A stretch of 64,000 bases of DNA from Gigaspora rosea (lineage: Eukaryota; Glomeromycota; Glomeromycetes; Diversisporales; Gigasporaceae). Below the pieces are notes generated by a model. It saw nothing but the letters and a program-made list of their open reading frames with translations, did no database searches and was not told the DNA's origin. Location: NCBI GenBank assembly GCA_003550325.1, contig QKWP01000485.1:1-64000 (forward strand), written 5' to 3'. Position 1 is the first letter of the stretch. Every line of letters begins with the position of its first letter. Shown in pieces: positions 25,038 through 36,720 of the stretch. The position numbers were made by a program, and so were the translations under genes.

Positions 25038-25155
25038 CAATATTGGGCAAATTGTCGAATACAGTAATTTGGCAAATGATTGGCTACACGCGCCACAGAG
25101 CGGCACGTGATCATTTGCCAAATTACCGTTATTCTACAATTTTTGCCCAATATTG
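25038..25155. repeat. Inverted repeat, ~45-bp arms
   Basis: Arms 25038-25080 and 25110-25155, beginning and ending with caatattg; the loop (~29 bp) is GC-rich and contains cgcgcc. Resembles a small foldback MITE. No sure target duplication. Confidence 0.65.
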
Positions 25156-25600
25156 TATACTTAAATGACAAAATGAAAATATGAACTTTGAATAATTTAT
25201 CTTGAATAAATCTAATACACACTGCTAATGGTCTATCTTAAATGATCTTTATGCACTGTGCTAACGTGAATAAATAAACTTAAATGAATAGGTATTGTAA
25301 TATTCATAAACTGTATTAATACAACAAAATCTTAGGTATCAATATTTGTATAATTATTGGACAGTAAAAAAAATTTAATGATATTTTCTCAAAAGTTTGA
25401 TTTATAAGCATAATAAAATTATTTATTAGGATTTTTAGAATAATTAATTGTCCACAAATTGGCACCTTACCAGATTCATTAATGCAATTCTTGTTAATCT
25501 GGTTTGGAAATACTAAAAAAATAATCGAGACTATAAACTAATCAGTTATGCTTAATTTAGTTTCTTACAATAATAAAAGATAATTATGGGTCAATAAATT

Positions 25601-26606
25601 AATTACTAATCAACTAACCCATTGCACTTAACTCAGTTTCTCATATTAATTAAAGGTAATATTAGTAATAATATTAACTGATTGCTAGTGAATTTTGCTG
25701 CAAACTAATTTTTACACATGCACTAACTTTGAAGCAAAGTAAAAAAAAAATACTATATCTGATATAAACTTAATTTAGAAGTTTTACTTCCCAATTAGTT
25801 CTAATGTATAATATATTTATTGTTTCCAAATTAATGCACATGCATAGATTAGCTGCAGCCACAAGTTCACTAATAAAGTCAGTTGATATATAGGCTTCAT
25901 ATTTCGACATATTGTTGAGTAGCTTGATAGATGCATAATTAATCACTAATTAACTAACCCGATGCACTTAACTCAGTTTCTTATATTAATTAAAGGTAAT
26001 AATATTAACTGATTGCTAGTGAATTTGTGCTACAAACTAATTTTTGCACGTGCACTAACTTTGAAACAAAGTAAAAAAGTATACTATACAGACTTAATTT
26101 AGAAGTTTTACTTCTCAATTAGTTCTAATGCATAATATATTTCTTGCTTCCAAATTAATGCACATGCATAGATTAGCTGCAGCCACAAGTTCGCTAGTAA
26201 TATTAGTTGATATATAGGCTTCATGTTTCGACATATTGTTGATAATGCAAGAGTAGCTTGATAGATGCATAATTAATCACTAATTAACTAACCCAATGCA
26301 CTTAACTCAGTTTCTTATATTAATTAAATGTAATAATATTAACTGATTGCTAGTGAATTTGTGCTTCAAACTAATTTTTGAATATGCACTAACTTTGAAA
26401 CAAAGTAAAAAAGTATACTATACAAACTTAATTTAGAAGTTTTACTTTTCAATTAGTTCTAATGCATAATATATTTCTTGCTTCCAAATTAATACACATA
26501 TATAGATTAGCTGCAGCCACAAGTTTGCTAGTTGTTAGTTGATATGTAGGCTTCATGTTTCAACATATTGTTGGTAATGCAAAAGTGGCTTGATAGATGC
26601 ATAGTA
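25601..26606 (+). repeat. Three tandem copies of a ~335-bp repeat
   Basis: Copies start at 25601, 25941 and 26275 with aat[c/t]actaat. Each contains ctgattgctagtgaatt and gattagctgcagccacaagt. No coding frame. A worn partial copy seems to precede the first (~25540-25600). Confidence 0.85.
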
Positions 26607-26766
26607 TAAATAATAAATGCATAGTAAATAAATCATTAGATTAGAAAAGATAGTTAGTTAGAAAATGATATTTGATATCAAAATAAAGAGGATTCAGAGT
26701 ATAATTAAGATAGAGAGAATGTGTCATTATAATAAAAGAAGATACACCAATATGTCATGTGCATTA

Positions 26767-27775
26767 TCCCTTAAACCGTCAGCAGTTAGCAGCATATTTA
26801 GCTCTAAAATGTTAAAAAGTTGTTTCTGATCTATTTTCATCAAAATTTAAAATATTTTAAAAAAAGTTTATATATTAATATTTAAAAATAAGGATTATAA
26901 AATAGTAATATTTATTTTTAAATTAAAAGAAAAAAAATAAGTTGTCTATATAGTAAAACTTTTAAAAATCAATTTTTTTTTATAAAATACAAAATTTTAT
27001 CTTTATTTATTGACAAACTTTTTAAAATTCTAAGCATAAGTCCCATATAATTTTGATTCAAATTGTAGAATTTGGTTTAAAAAATAACTTTAATTATTAA
27101 AATTTTTATAATTTTATAAATAAAATTTTAACTTTGTATAATAGCAAAAATTTTTTTTATAGATGAGAACATATAAAAATTTATAAATTTATAAAAAAGG
27201 AGTTATCTATATATCACACAGCGCAATACTCTTATTTATTGCCCAACCAATCAAATTTTAGAATCAGGTGTTAACATAAAAAATACAAAAAACTTAAATC
27301 AAAATTTTGTATATGAAACAGCTCTTCGTGTTCTAACAAAAAAAATTCCTTGCAAAATTTTGATATAAACTATGCATCATTCTAACCCAAGACCAAACTT
27401 ACACTAACCCTAACCCTAATTAAAATGAAGTAAAGTAGTTTGTTTTTTTTATTGGTTTGATCTCACGTTATACCTGTCCTTATAGAGTGCGATATATAAT
27501 TGCGTTGCATAGCGCGATATATATATTTTTTCTATAAAAAATATTTTGAAAATTTTATAATAAAATTTTAGAATTGGCAATATTTCAAGCTAAATATCTT
27601 TAATACTATTAGAGTTAAATTAAAAATTTATTTAATAATAATTAAAAATATCTTAAACTTTTATTTTAGCTAAGAAATAGGGGGACATATGCTTAATAAA
27701 ATTTCAAGTTATTGTAAAAAATATGAAAAAAATTCATTCTAGCAGGCATATTTGCCTGCTAGACGGTTTAAGGGA
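26767..27775. mobile_element. TA-flanked MITE (Tc1/mariner-like), 1009 bp
   Basis: Both ends read TCCCTTAAACCGTC (14 bp, perfect, inverted), followed by imperfect AGCAG...ATAT similarity, and are flanked by TA (26765-26766, 27776-27777). The interior is AT-rich without a transposase frame and contains a short CCCTAACCCTAA run near 27405-27419. TA duplication and TIR type suggest a non-autonomous Tc1/mariner-class element. Confidence 0.7.
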
Positions 27776-27810
27776 TACTTGTTGACAAGAACTAGTGTAT
27801 AGCGAAAGTG

Positions 27811-27818
27811 TATAAAAG
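27811..27818 (+). promoter_or_regulatory. Possible TATA box of the hAT transposase
   Basis: TATAAAAG lies 177 bp before the transposase ATG, just right of the nested MITE. Position only; no initiator is evident. Confidence 0.3.
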
Positions 27819-27994
27819 ACCTTGAGTTTTGTCTTCAATAAAGCTAAAAACTTAATAGCTTCTTATTAAAGCCCTTAAAAAAATTTTAGCTTCGAATTAA
27901 TAATTGCTTGTCTCTTATATATTTTTTTTAAACCTACTTATCTGAAAATCAACTTTTATTAAAGTTGCAAATAAAATTTGTAAATTCTGTAATT

Positions 27995-30125
27995 ATGTCT
28001 ATTCCTAATGGTTTTGCATTATAACTTCCAACACAAGGTCAACGTTGGAGTGGCTTTTATTGTTCTGAAACCAAAGGAGCAGAAAATAGATATACAGCAA
28101 AATGTAAATACTGCTTAGTTGAGCTAAGTGGTAAACCTAATAGACTTCAACGGCATGTTCTTCGGTGCAGTGATTGGCCTGTCTCTAAAAAACATCTTAT
28201 CTTCAAAAAATTAATAATGAAAATGTCTTATCTCGAAAACATCCTTGTGACAATAAAAAAAATATATCTATTGAACAAACTGAGATACAAGTAAATAATA
28301 ACATGCAACAGTTGTCTGGATTTACTCCTCATCAAAGCACAATTTTTAATTGGTGCACTCGACCTTTATCTAGTGCACAATCTGAAAACCTTAATCAAAA
28401 ATTTTTGAAAGCAGTTATTTATGGAAATCTTAACTTTCATATAGTTGAAAATCCATATTTAAAAGACTTTCTTCATGATTTGAATTCTTCTTATCATCTT
28501 CCTTCACGGGATATGGTTAATGGAAGTCTTTTGACTCAGATGTTTTCTATTCATATACAAGATAAGTTAACTACTCTTTCTAGTTTTACAAATTTTACAA
28601 TCTCTCTTGACGGATGGACAGATAATTCAGGTAATTCTATATATGTATTTATGGTTCTTAAAGAATCTCAAGAAATTGTATTGGATATTTTTGACCTATC
28701 TGCACATCGTCATAGAGGTGATTTCCTAAAAAATAGTGAAAGAGATTTTATCTATAAATGGTGTTAAAACATCATTCGCAATTGCTTGCATTACAGATAA
28801 TTCTTCAAATATGAATAGAATAAAACAGTTACTTCATGAATAATGCTCTAATATCTTTTCTATTCGCTACTGTTTACATGTCTTTAATTTAATTGTTAAA
28901 GATATTGTTGGCTTTTCAGATGTTGTTTCGGTTTGTAGAAAAAATCAAAAACTTGTCAACTTTTTTAATGCATCACATATTTGGCATCGAGAGTTACAAA
29001 ACTGGCAAAAAAAAAGGTATTAGACATTTTTTAACTACTTTTTGTGAAACAAGATGGTATTCGATTGCTAAAGTTTGTATGGGTATATCAACTTATGAAA
29101 AAGGCTTTCGACATTGCCTTTTTTTGAGTGAAACTGAACGTTCTAGATATCCTGAAATTGAGAATACTTCAATAAAAAGTCTTATTCAAGATAGATACCA
29201 TTTTGCTGATAATGATATACTAACCAAAGTAATTAAGCCAGTTGTCGATGCTATAGGAAGGCTTGAATCAAGTGATTCTACATTGGCTGATGTATTTAAA
29301 GAGCTAATTTATATTTATCAACAAATATATTGGCTTAATATTCCTAATAATGATTTTAAAAATAATGCACTTACTGTAATTAACAAACAGGTAAAAAAAT
29401 TTAATAGCAATATTTATTTTGTTGCATTTTTTCTTTCTCCAGTACATAAGCAACTAGCTATTTCTGGTAAGATGAATGAAGATAATATTATTTATGCTTC
29501 TCTTGAATTAGCCAAGGGTTGGGATTTTAAAAAAAGATATGCGATTTTACTACGTAAAGAGTTAATTAGTTATAAAAATGGTAATACTCCATTCGATAAA
29601 CCTATTTCAAAACTTCTACGCCAATTTTGAACTGATTTTGCTGGAAGTACACCTCTCTTACGCCGTTTTGCAATAAAAGTTCTTTCTATTGTTCCCCATA
29701 GTGCTACCTGTGAATGACTTTTTTCTTCACTTGGAATTGTCAAATCTAAAAAAAGAAATCAGTTAACTCCTGATAGCCTTTCTATACTTGGACAGCTTAA
29801 ACATGAGCTCAAAAAAGCTATAATTAAAAAACAAGATAAACCCGTTTCTGAGTCTCCAAATAATAATAATAATAATTCTAGTAATTCTTTTGATGAAGAC
29901 GATGAAGAAGGGGAGAAAGAAAATGAACTAATTAAAGAGTTAAATAAGGAGTTAGAAGAAGTTACAGTAGTTCAAGATGAAATATCTGTTATGGAAGAAT
30001 TCTTCAACTTAACAATGCTTGAAAATAATCAAGTACTTGATAATAATTTATCTTGTGTTTAAAGATCAAATAGCCCAGTAGAAGAAGAATGGTCTATTGA
30101 TAAAATCCTTTATCAAGATCTATAA
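27995..30125 (+). pseudogene. Decayed BED-type hAT transposase
   Basis: An N-terminal BED zinc finger is recognisable around 28040-28180 (AKCKYC and NRLQRHVLRC). Next comes the RNase H-like catalytic domain: ISLDGWTD near 28605 holds the first Asp and ITDNSSNM near 28785 the second. The C-terminal hAT dimerisation region (LLRRFAIKVLSIVPHSATCE ... LFSSLGIVKSKKRN) spans 29660-29830, with an acidic Asn/Glu-rich tail. Stops include TAA at 28022-28024, TGA within the CE*LFSSLG motif (CGA expected) and TAA at 30060-30062; frames shift near 28200, 28770 and 28900. Longest open parts: 28303-28767 and 28893-29630. Not functional as it stands; the family call is firm. Confidence 0.9.
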
Positions 30126-31218
30126 ATAAGCTTTTATCTAATATTATTTTTAAAGTTCGAATTTAAAATAAATAATATATCTATAGAAAGTATTATTTTA
30201 ACAATATTAAATAGTATATACTTACTTTTTGATCTCATGTAAGTTTTGATTTTTATAAAGTTTCTTTTTAAAAAAGCAATGTATGTTGGTATACATAGTA
30301 ATGTATCTATGGATTTAAATAGATTACTTTAAATATTTTTTGATTTATTAAATAAAATAGCATTAATAGTATTCTTTATTATCTGCTAAACAAATAAATA
30401 AAATAAAATAGTAAGTATTATACAATAGTGAATATTCATAAATTTCGAATATCTTATGCTAAATATTTAAACTAATTAATACTATTACTTATCTACTAAT
30501 ATTAATGCGAGTAAATGAAATTAGCAACGTATATATTTATGAATTGTACTTATTTAAATACTTTTGAGTAATAAATCACCAAAACAAACAAATGTCTGGT
30601 ACTTCGATAAGCATTTTTATCCAAAATAAATAGTAAGTTTTTTTTGATTCTCTTAGACTTTATATTTAATGTTTTATTAACGCTATCTCAAATTTTAATT
30701 ACCAATATTAGCTCTACGGCATGTAAAAATAAAATATTATTAGACACAATATTTGAATATACGATTATTATAAATAGAAAGCAAAATTAGTAAGTGGCTT
30801 GTGTAATAAATTTTATAGATATAAAGCACATATTTAACTAGTATATTTTGTATTCATCTGCTAAAAGCTCGTATTATCATTATTACTGCTGAATGACAAC
30901 TATACTTTAAAGAGAAGCAATGTTTTATATAAAAAAAAGCTAAGAAAGTTAACAAAAATAAGGTAAAAGGACCCCAAATAAATATTTGAAATGTGCTAAT
31001 GAAAATCGGAAAAATGCAAAAATTGAAAAAATGCAAAAATCAGAAAATGCTAAAATTAAATAAAAATTAACCAAAACAGGTTTTTTTTAAGTTTTTTCAC
31101 ACAACTTGTAGTTTATATATTTATAATCATTGGCAAATAAAATGGGCTTAAGAGATTTTGAACTTTTTTTTTTTTTTTTTTAGTGAACGTTTTTGTTTTT
31201 TTGTTTTTTTTTTTTTAT
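30126..31218. other. AT-rich 3' part of the putative hAT element
   Basis: No credible coding frame. Ends in long T runs (31166-31215) next to the right terminal sequence. Confidence 0.5.
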
Positions 31219-31390
31219 TGAGGGCATGCCCAGGCATAGGGGTGCATGCCCCAAGTCTAAGCCATGCCTTAAAATTTTTTCGTGCCCACCACCCTTTCTA
31301 CAGGTATCTGTAAGTAGTAGTATAGTTGATGGTAGAATTACTGAATTACAGCAATTATAGTACTTTACCAGTGGTAGGTCTAGCATCTAA

Positions 31391-31813
31391 TGCCATAAAA
31401 ATTATATGCTGTAATACTGTAGCACAATAATGGTATAATATTATATTAAGTAACAGTCACTTCAAACCAAAATGTATTCTGCAGAATACAATAGTTATAA
31501 TAAATTTTCTCTGAGTTTAAGCACGTAAAATTGTGTACAAATGATGTATTATTACAGTATTGTGATTGNTAAAAATTATATGCTGTAATACTGTAGCACA
31601 ATAATGGTATAATATTATATTAAGTAACAGTCACTTCAAACCAAAATGATGAATATATTATTATTTGCTATATATTCATTTATATTAATTAATCATAAGT
31701 ATAAAAGTTATTTAAAGTGTATTCTGCAGAATACAATAGTTATAATAAATTTTCTCTGAGTTTAAGCACGTAAAATTGTGTACAAATGATGTATTATTAC
31801 AGTATTGTGATTG
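31391..31813. repeat. Duplicated segment around a single N (31569)
   Basis: 31391-31568 and 31571-31813 are the same sequence, except that the second copy carries ~70 bp more (around 31648-31717). A lone N sits between them. Most simply this is an assembly join of two overlapping alleles or reads, not a biological tandem repeat. Confidence 0.75.
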
Positions 31814-31981
31814 TTTTGGATATTTAAATATTTGTGATGTAGATTTAATCTAGGAATTTTTTTTCTTTAATACGTATCATTCTTCTTCTTAATACTTGTA
31901 GTTCATAAGATTCATTCACAAAAAATTATGCATTAGGATTTGCACAAGGGTAATATATTACTAGATAACTTACATTAGTAC

Positions 31982-32385
31982 ATATATCGCCAATTGGGTA
32001 TCTCCATTCAATATTTGAAACAAGATGATGAAGTCTATAGTGCTTTACCTTTTGTTGCATCTAAAGTTTTAGAAAGAAACCGTATACTACAGCATTCAAC
32101 ATATATTCATTGGAATCATCATGTTGGAAGTATTATATAGTGACTCTTCAGCTCGCTATTTAAAACAATATCAAATTTTAGATATACTTTTTGAAATGTG
32201 ACCAAAAGTTAATAAAGCTAATTCAAACTATTATATTGAATTGATATGGCATCAAGATTCAGGAAGTATTCATTTCTTCCCAATGAAAGATAAAGTTTGT
32301 TTAGGTGATTGTGCTTCTTTCTATTTTGCACTTGTAAAGCAACACCAAATTTCATATATCACAATTGTATGCAACTACACTTAGA
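31982..32385 (+). pseudogene. Remnant of an unrecognised gene
   Basis: Two consecutive frames look coding. 31982-32140 reads GISIQYLKQDDEVYSALPFV and ASKVLERNR up to TAG. A frame starting ATG at 32121 gives SSARYLKQYQILDILFEM, a TGA, then NSNYYIELIWHQDSGSIHFF and PMKDKVCLGDCASFYFALVK, ending near 32385. Residue composition is protein-like, but I recognise no family. One frameshift near 32130 and one internal stop. It could be a host gene or part of a transposon. Confidence 0.35.
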
Positions 32386-33204
32386 CTGTTCAGTTTTTTG
32401 TTATGCTCCCTGTGCTCACAGTAAATATTTCTTTTAACATAGATGAATGGTTATATTATAATAAATTTTAAAACACATAAGTATGTATATAGGTATGTAA
32501 CATCCTATATAAGCTATAAATGCTGTTAACAATGATATTATTTCTGATTAATTAGCTTGATAAAGATGTTCTCAAACAATGTTTTATAAACTGGTCTAAT
32601 TGGCCAAAAAAATAAATTACAACATTTAAATTAAAATAGAACCTAGATCTACAAACCCTTTTTTCATAGTCATCACATATACAAATCAATGAAGTTGAAA
32701 GAATCAAATTCGAAAAATTTTAATAGTATTTTTTTTTAAAGAAAACTATAATGCAGTATAGCATTTTAACAACAGTATTATAGCAGATAGTATTTTTGCA
32801 TTACGGCATTATGCATTACAGCATTATAGAATTACAACATTAAAACTTTACAATAGCTTTACAGCTCACAACAATTACCGCAAAAAATACGCCAATTCTG
32901 TAACCATATTAATTTGTAAAATTAATTAATACCACCAACTATTATACTTGCTAGACAAACTGGACAAACTCAAAACTCAAAAAAAACAATTGTTATTTAC
33001 AAAAAATTAAATCAAACAAATAATCTTAATATTTTGCAAATATATTATATATAGTTATAAGTATATATATTAATTGTTTAAATAAGAATTATTGACAAAG
33101 TTTTTGAGAAATTAGTTTGACCAGAGTTTGGGATTTGGGCACAGACAAACCCAAACTATAATAGTTGGGATTTGGGTAGCAACTATACCAACTATAGTAG
33201 TAAC

Positions 33205-33395
33205 TTTTTAACCCTAAATTATCTGGATTATCCAGATATCTGTATGATTATTTGAATATCCAAAAGTTATCTGGTTATCCGCAGGGTTTATCTAAATATC
33301 TGTAGCTAAAAACTGATGGTTATCCGGATGTAGCTTTTTATAAATGGTTACAGTAAAATGGGTATCCAAATATCCAGACCAAGCTCTACATAGGT
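33205..33395. repeat. GGATATCC-type palindromic run
   Basis: Repeated words ttatctgg, ccagatatctg, atatcc and atccggat in both orientations over ~190 bp. It resembles the satellite-like cores of the two hAT MITEs (third word type), but no clear ends or target duplication are visible. Confidence 0.5.
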
Positions 33396-33399
33396 TTGC

Positions 33400-34650
33400 T
33401 TTCTGAAATACCTAGTAGTAGAAACTAGATCCAGGATCCTGAGCTATATGGTTATTTTTTGTTATTTGCTTTTTTTTTTCTTCTAATACTTTCTTTCTTG
33501 GATTTTGTAGATTTGCTATAGTAGGTGTTGTTATTCCTAGAGATGAAAATTTTGGCTTTTGTTGTTTTGGCATCATTGTTTGTGATAAATTTCAGACTTT
33601 GTCATTTCAGTTCGACATTTATAGAATATAAAATTCTAGGCTTTATTTAGGCTTCATTGTAATTTCAGGCTCTTGTGTTTTGGTGATGTCATTCATAGAA
33701 ATTTTGGTATTTTGTAGGCTCTTAAACTTTCTTCTTAGTAAGTTTTTTCATTACTTTAGGTTTATTGAAATAGTTTTTTTATTGTTTTTTATTTTTTTTA
33801 TTTTTTTTCTCGACTTGATTATAGGCTTCATAGTTTTAGGCTTTTGATATTTTGAAGATATCGTTCATAGAAATTTTGGTTTTCGTTGTTCTTCTTGGTA
33901 AGTTTTGTTTGTGATTTCACTTTGTCAGAAATAGGATATAGTGTATTTTTTCTTTTTTTCAAACTAATCTTTACTTTGGCACTATCATTTTAGGTTTTAC
34001 TTCATTATTTCAGGCTTTTCCATTTCATTAGTAATTTTAGGCTCTTCAACAGTAAGTCTTGTATTTTCTCTTCTAGTAGTTTTTTTTTTTTAGCTTGAAC
34101 TAATCTTCTTTTCTTTTGTAAATTTAATTTGTTTTGAAGTGATTTTGTTGTTTTCGATGTCATTATTTTGAAGCTTTCATTTCTTTTTTGGTTTGGGTCA
34201 TTCTTTTTTTCTCTGCATTAGTGTCATTATTGTTATAGTTCTCATTGCTTTTATTATCTTTGTTCTTTGAGCCTTTAGTTCTTTTCTTTATATATATAAA
34301 AATTTTTAATTTTTTTATTTTATTTTTTTTTTCGCTAAGCATGAAATTGGTATTGGGTATATAGAATTTTGATACCATAATATTGTAATAATTGACTGCG
34401 TTTAATAAATTAAATTAATAAAATATTATATACATATCGAAAAAATTATATAATTATTACTTTGGGCTCCATAGGATCAGATCTGAGCTGAGTATGTTAA
34501 AACCAGCTTTAATTGGTTTTAATATATAAAAATAAACCTAGTTCCAACCTCTATAAAAAAAAAAGCAAACTATGTGATCAAGTTTGAATAGCCGATCATG
34601 GGGTCACTAATGGTGATGGATTGCTATAAACTAATGCTCTAGATTTAAAT
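33400..34650. other. T-rich non-coding stretch
   Basis: Long pyrimidine-rich sequence with loosely repeated phrases (ttcatagaaattttgg at ~33693 and ~33867; taggcttc). The minus-strand frame at 34163-34378 encodes only Lys/Asn/Thr-rich low complexity and is not accepted as a gene. Confidence 0.5.
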
Positions 34651-34653
34651 AGA

Positions 34654-35440
34654 CTAGTGTTAGGTGCCCGGGCATTGCCGCAGGCTAGTGGTATTAATGT
34701 TTTTTATCTGGGTTCAAAATAAACCCAATTTTGGTTCAAATGAACCTGATTTTGGTTCAAATAAACCCGAACTTGGTTCAATAGAAGCTGATATTGGTTT
34801 AAATGACCTGATCTTGGTTTAAATAAACCGATCTTTGTTCATTTGAACCCGATCTTGGTTCACTTGAACCCGATCTTGGTTCTTGAACCCGTTCTTGGTT
34901 TATTTGAACCCAGTTATGGTTCATGTGAACCCGATCTTAGGTCATTAACCCAATTTTGGTTCATTTGAACCTGATCTCGGTTTATTTGAACCTGATTTTG
35001 GTTCAAATGAACCCGATGCTAGTTACGAACCTGAGTTTGGGTCATTTGAACCCGTTTTTGGTTCAATGTACCCGATCCGAACCTGGTCCAGCAGAGTTTG
35101 AATTTTTGTGTAACCTACCCATTTTCATAGGAACACAAAAGCTGACCTTTATTTTTGGTTAGAGTTTGAAAAAATTCAAGGGTCAATGACCCGGGTAAGA
35201 ATTTTTTCAAGGGGCAGGTAGGTGGGAGAAGTAGAGGAAAGAATTTTAAAGATTTTTTTTAAGGGTGGGTGGGTGGGGAGGTTGTGGATAAGAATTTTTT
35301 ATATATTTTCATGTGAATTAATTGGGTAATATTTTGGGGTAATAAGAATAGGACCTTTAAAAATTCAAGGGTCCTTAATATTAAACCCAACTGAAGCGCC
35401 CTTAAATAGTGACGGAGAACTGTGCTTTAGAAGGGATAGA
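34654..35440 (-). mobile_element. Small non-autonomous Helitron-like element
   Basis: On the minus strand it would start TCTATCCCTTCTAAAG at 35440 and end ...GGCAATGCCCGGGCACC, TAACA, CTAG at 34654, followed by T: the TC start, 3' hairpin and CTAG|T end of Helitrons. It contains a GGTTCAAATGAACC minisatellite. Its 5' start abuts the CTAG end of the next Helitron, giving a head-to-tail pair. Part of it (35053-35440) is also found left of the second Helitron (58862-59197). Confidence 0.55.
34703..35075 (+). repeat. GGTTCAAATGAACC minisatellite
   Basis: About 17 degenerate copies of a 20-23-bp unit close to TTGGTTCAAATGAACCCGAT; the core is palindromic and its two halves vary (GGTTTATTTGAACC, GGTTCACTTGAACC). 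The frame across it (34956-35162) is a by-product of the repeat. A remnant of the same motif precedes 58862. Confidence 0.9.
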
Positions 35441-36266
35441 CTAGTGCTAGAACCCAGGCATTGCTCCGGGTTGAGGTTTTTAATTGTTCTTTATTTTAGT
35501 ATTAATTTTATTTTAAATTTTAATTATTAGATTAAAAATATATATATATAAAATAATAAAAAATGTTTCTAACTGTAAATAAATGTTAGGTCTTAAGAGT
35601 GTGGCAACTTAGAGAAGTTGGTAAGTTGTCACCTCACAAGTGGCAGGTCTAGGGTTCAAATCCTACTGACGACGCTTTGAAAAAATAAACCTGTGTTCCG
35701 ATAACTATTTTCTGTCGATCGGTTGAGTACATTACCTGTAGTCCTTGGTTACGATCTCGAATGGGAGCTTTCGGGTGAAGTTGTGCCTCATGACACAGAC
35801 AAATCCAAGGAACCAGGGAAACAGAAACCCATTTGGCAAGACCCAAGTAAGGAGGTAGCAAAGATCTTTAACGGTGCTACCAAAACCAGAATATTGGACC
35901 AGTGCCGAAGTACAAGACGTTGTCCTTGGGGACAAGGTCTACTAACCTGGCTACTGGAGTCGCACCGAAGGAAAAGAACCATGTTGAGGAATTGGGGACC
36001 AGGGGGAGAAAAACCATGATGGCATCTAATGCCGGTGTTAGAACTGTAAAAACGTATGAAACGTATAATGATGATAACTCTTGACCCTGCAATCCAATTT
36101 TAATGAAACTACTACCATCGTGACCATCTCGATGAGAGCTTTCAAATGGTACTATAAACATCACGATTGGACCGTTCTAGCTCAACCTAGTCAAAACTGA
36201 ATGATTGGTCTTTACAAAACGTCCTGCTGCACCCAAATCTTATTGGTCGATCAATACTGAGCCACC

Positions 36267-36720
36267 TGTGACACTGAAATATCAGACATTTCGAGTAATC
36301 CTAGATATTTCAGTTAATCACAGATATGTCTGACATTTTAGACATATTAGACATTTTGGACATAACAGTTTTGACAGATATAATTAACATATTTAATATA
36401 GCTGATATTTAGGATACAGTATATGTGTTATATTTATTATCTTTATTATATTCATTATAACTATTATATTTAGCATTAGCATATATCAAATCTATCGATT
36501 ATATAGATTTCTTTATTTCTTATTGTATTTATTTATATTGGACAAATATGTATAAATACTCAAAGTTTTTCCTTTGCTAAAAAGCAGAGTGAAGAATCTC
36601 TGGTTTATTTAATAAAGAATAAGTGAAGTAGTGTGTCTTCACTGAAATACAATTGCACAATTCTTAGTATCCTCATATACTATTAATTGTAGCCTCTTTT
36701 ATGATTGCAAATCCCCCAAG
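36267..36720 (+). other. AT-rich middle of the retroposon, possibly a solo LTR
   Basis: Composition differs sharply from both sides. It contains TATAAATA (36551) and AATAAA (36611) about 60 bp apart, the promoter/polyadenylation spacing of an LTR, and starts TGTGACACTG. No second LTR, no internal region and no sure target duplication are visible, so this is only a possibility. Confidence 0.25.

Larger units (their letters stand above)
24264..31306. mobile_element. Putative large hAT element (~7 kb) with decayed transposase
   Basis: The ends resemble each other in inverted orientation: left 24264-24341 (TGTAGGGTGGAGGGCATG, then GGGCATGC motifs to CTGGGCATGCCC) and right 31219-31306 read from the right (TGTAGAAAGGGTGGTGGGCA ... 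CTGGGCATGCCC). They are the only GC-rich patches in this stretch. A BED-hAT transposase relic lies inside. No 8-bp target duplication is visible, so the assignment of these ends to the transposase is inferred. Nested elements account for part of the length. Confidence 0.5.

Noticed and set aside
25601-26606. CRISPR-like array
   Set aside because: Only three long contiguous repeats with no short regular spacers; a eukaryotic context.
34163-34378. Minus-strand Lys/Asn-rich frame of 71 codons
   Set aside because: Low-complexity translation of a T-rich tract.
34956-35162. 68-codon frame with repeated LNLISVYLNL pattern
   Set aside because: It is the translation of the GGTTCAAATGAACC minisatellite.
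35599-35675. A functional tRNA-Val gene
   Set aside because: The acceptor stem does not pair and the sequence is the head of a retroposed element; treated as a tRNA-derived promoter.
35723-36019. Overlapping frames on both strands in the GC-rich retroposon body
   Set aside because: Five frames overlap on both strands, which points to locally high GC with few stops rather than coding.
36267-36720. A complete LTR retroelement
   Set aside because: Only one LTR-like block with promoter and polyadenylation-like words; no paired LTR or coding interior.
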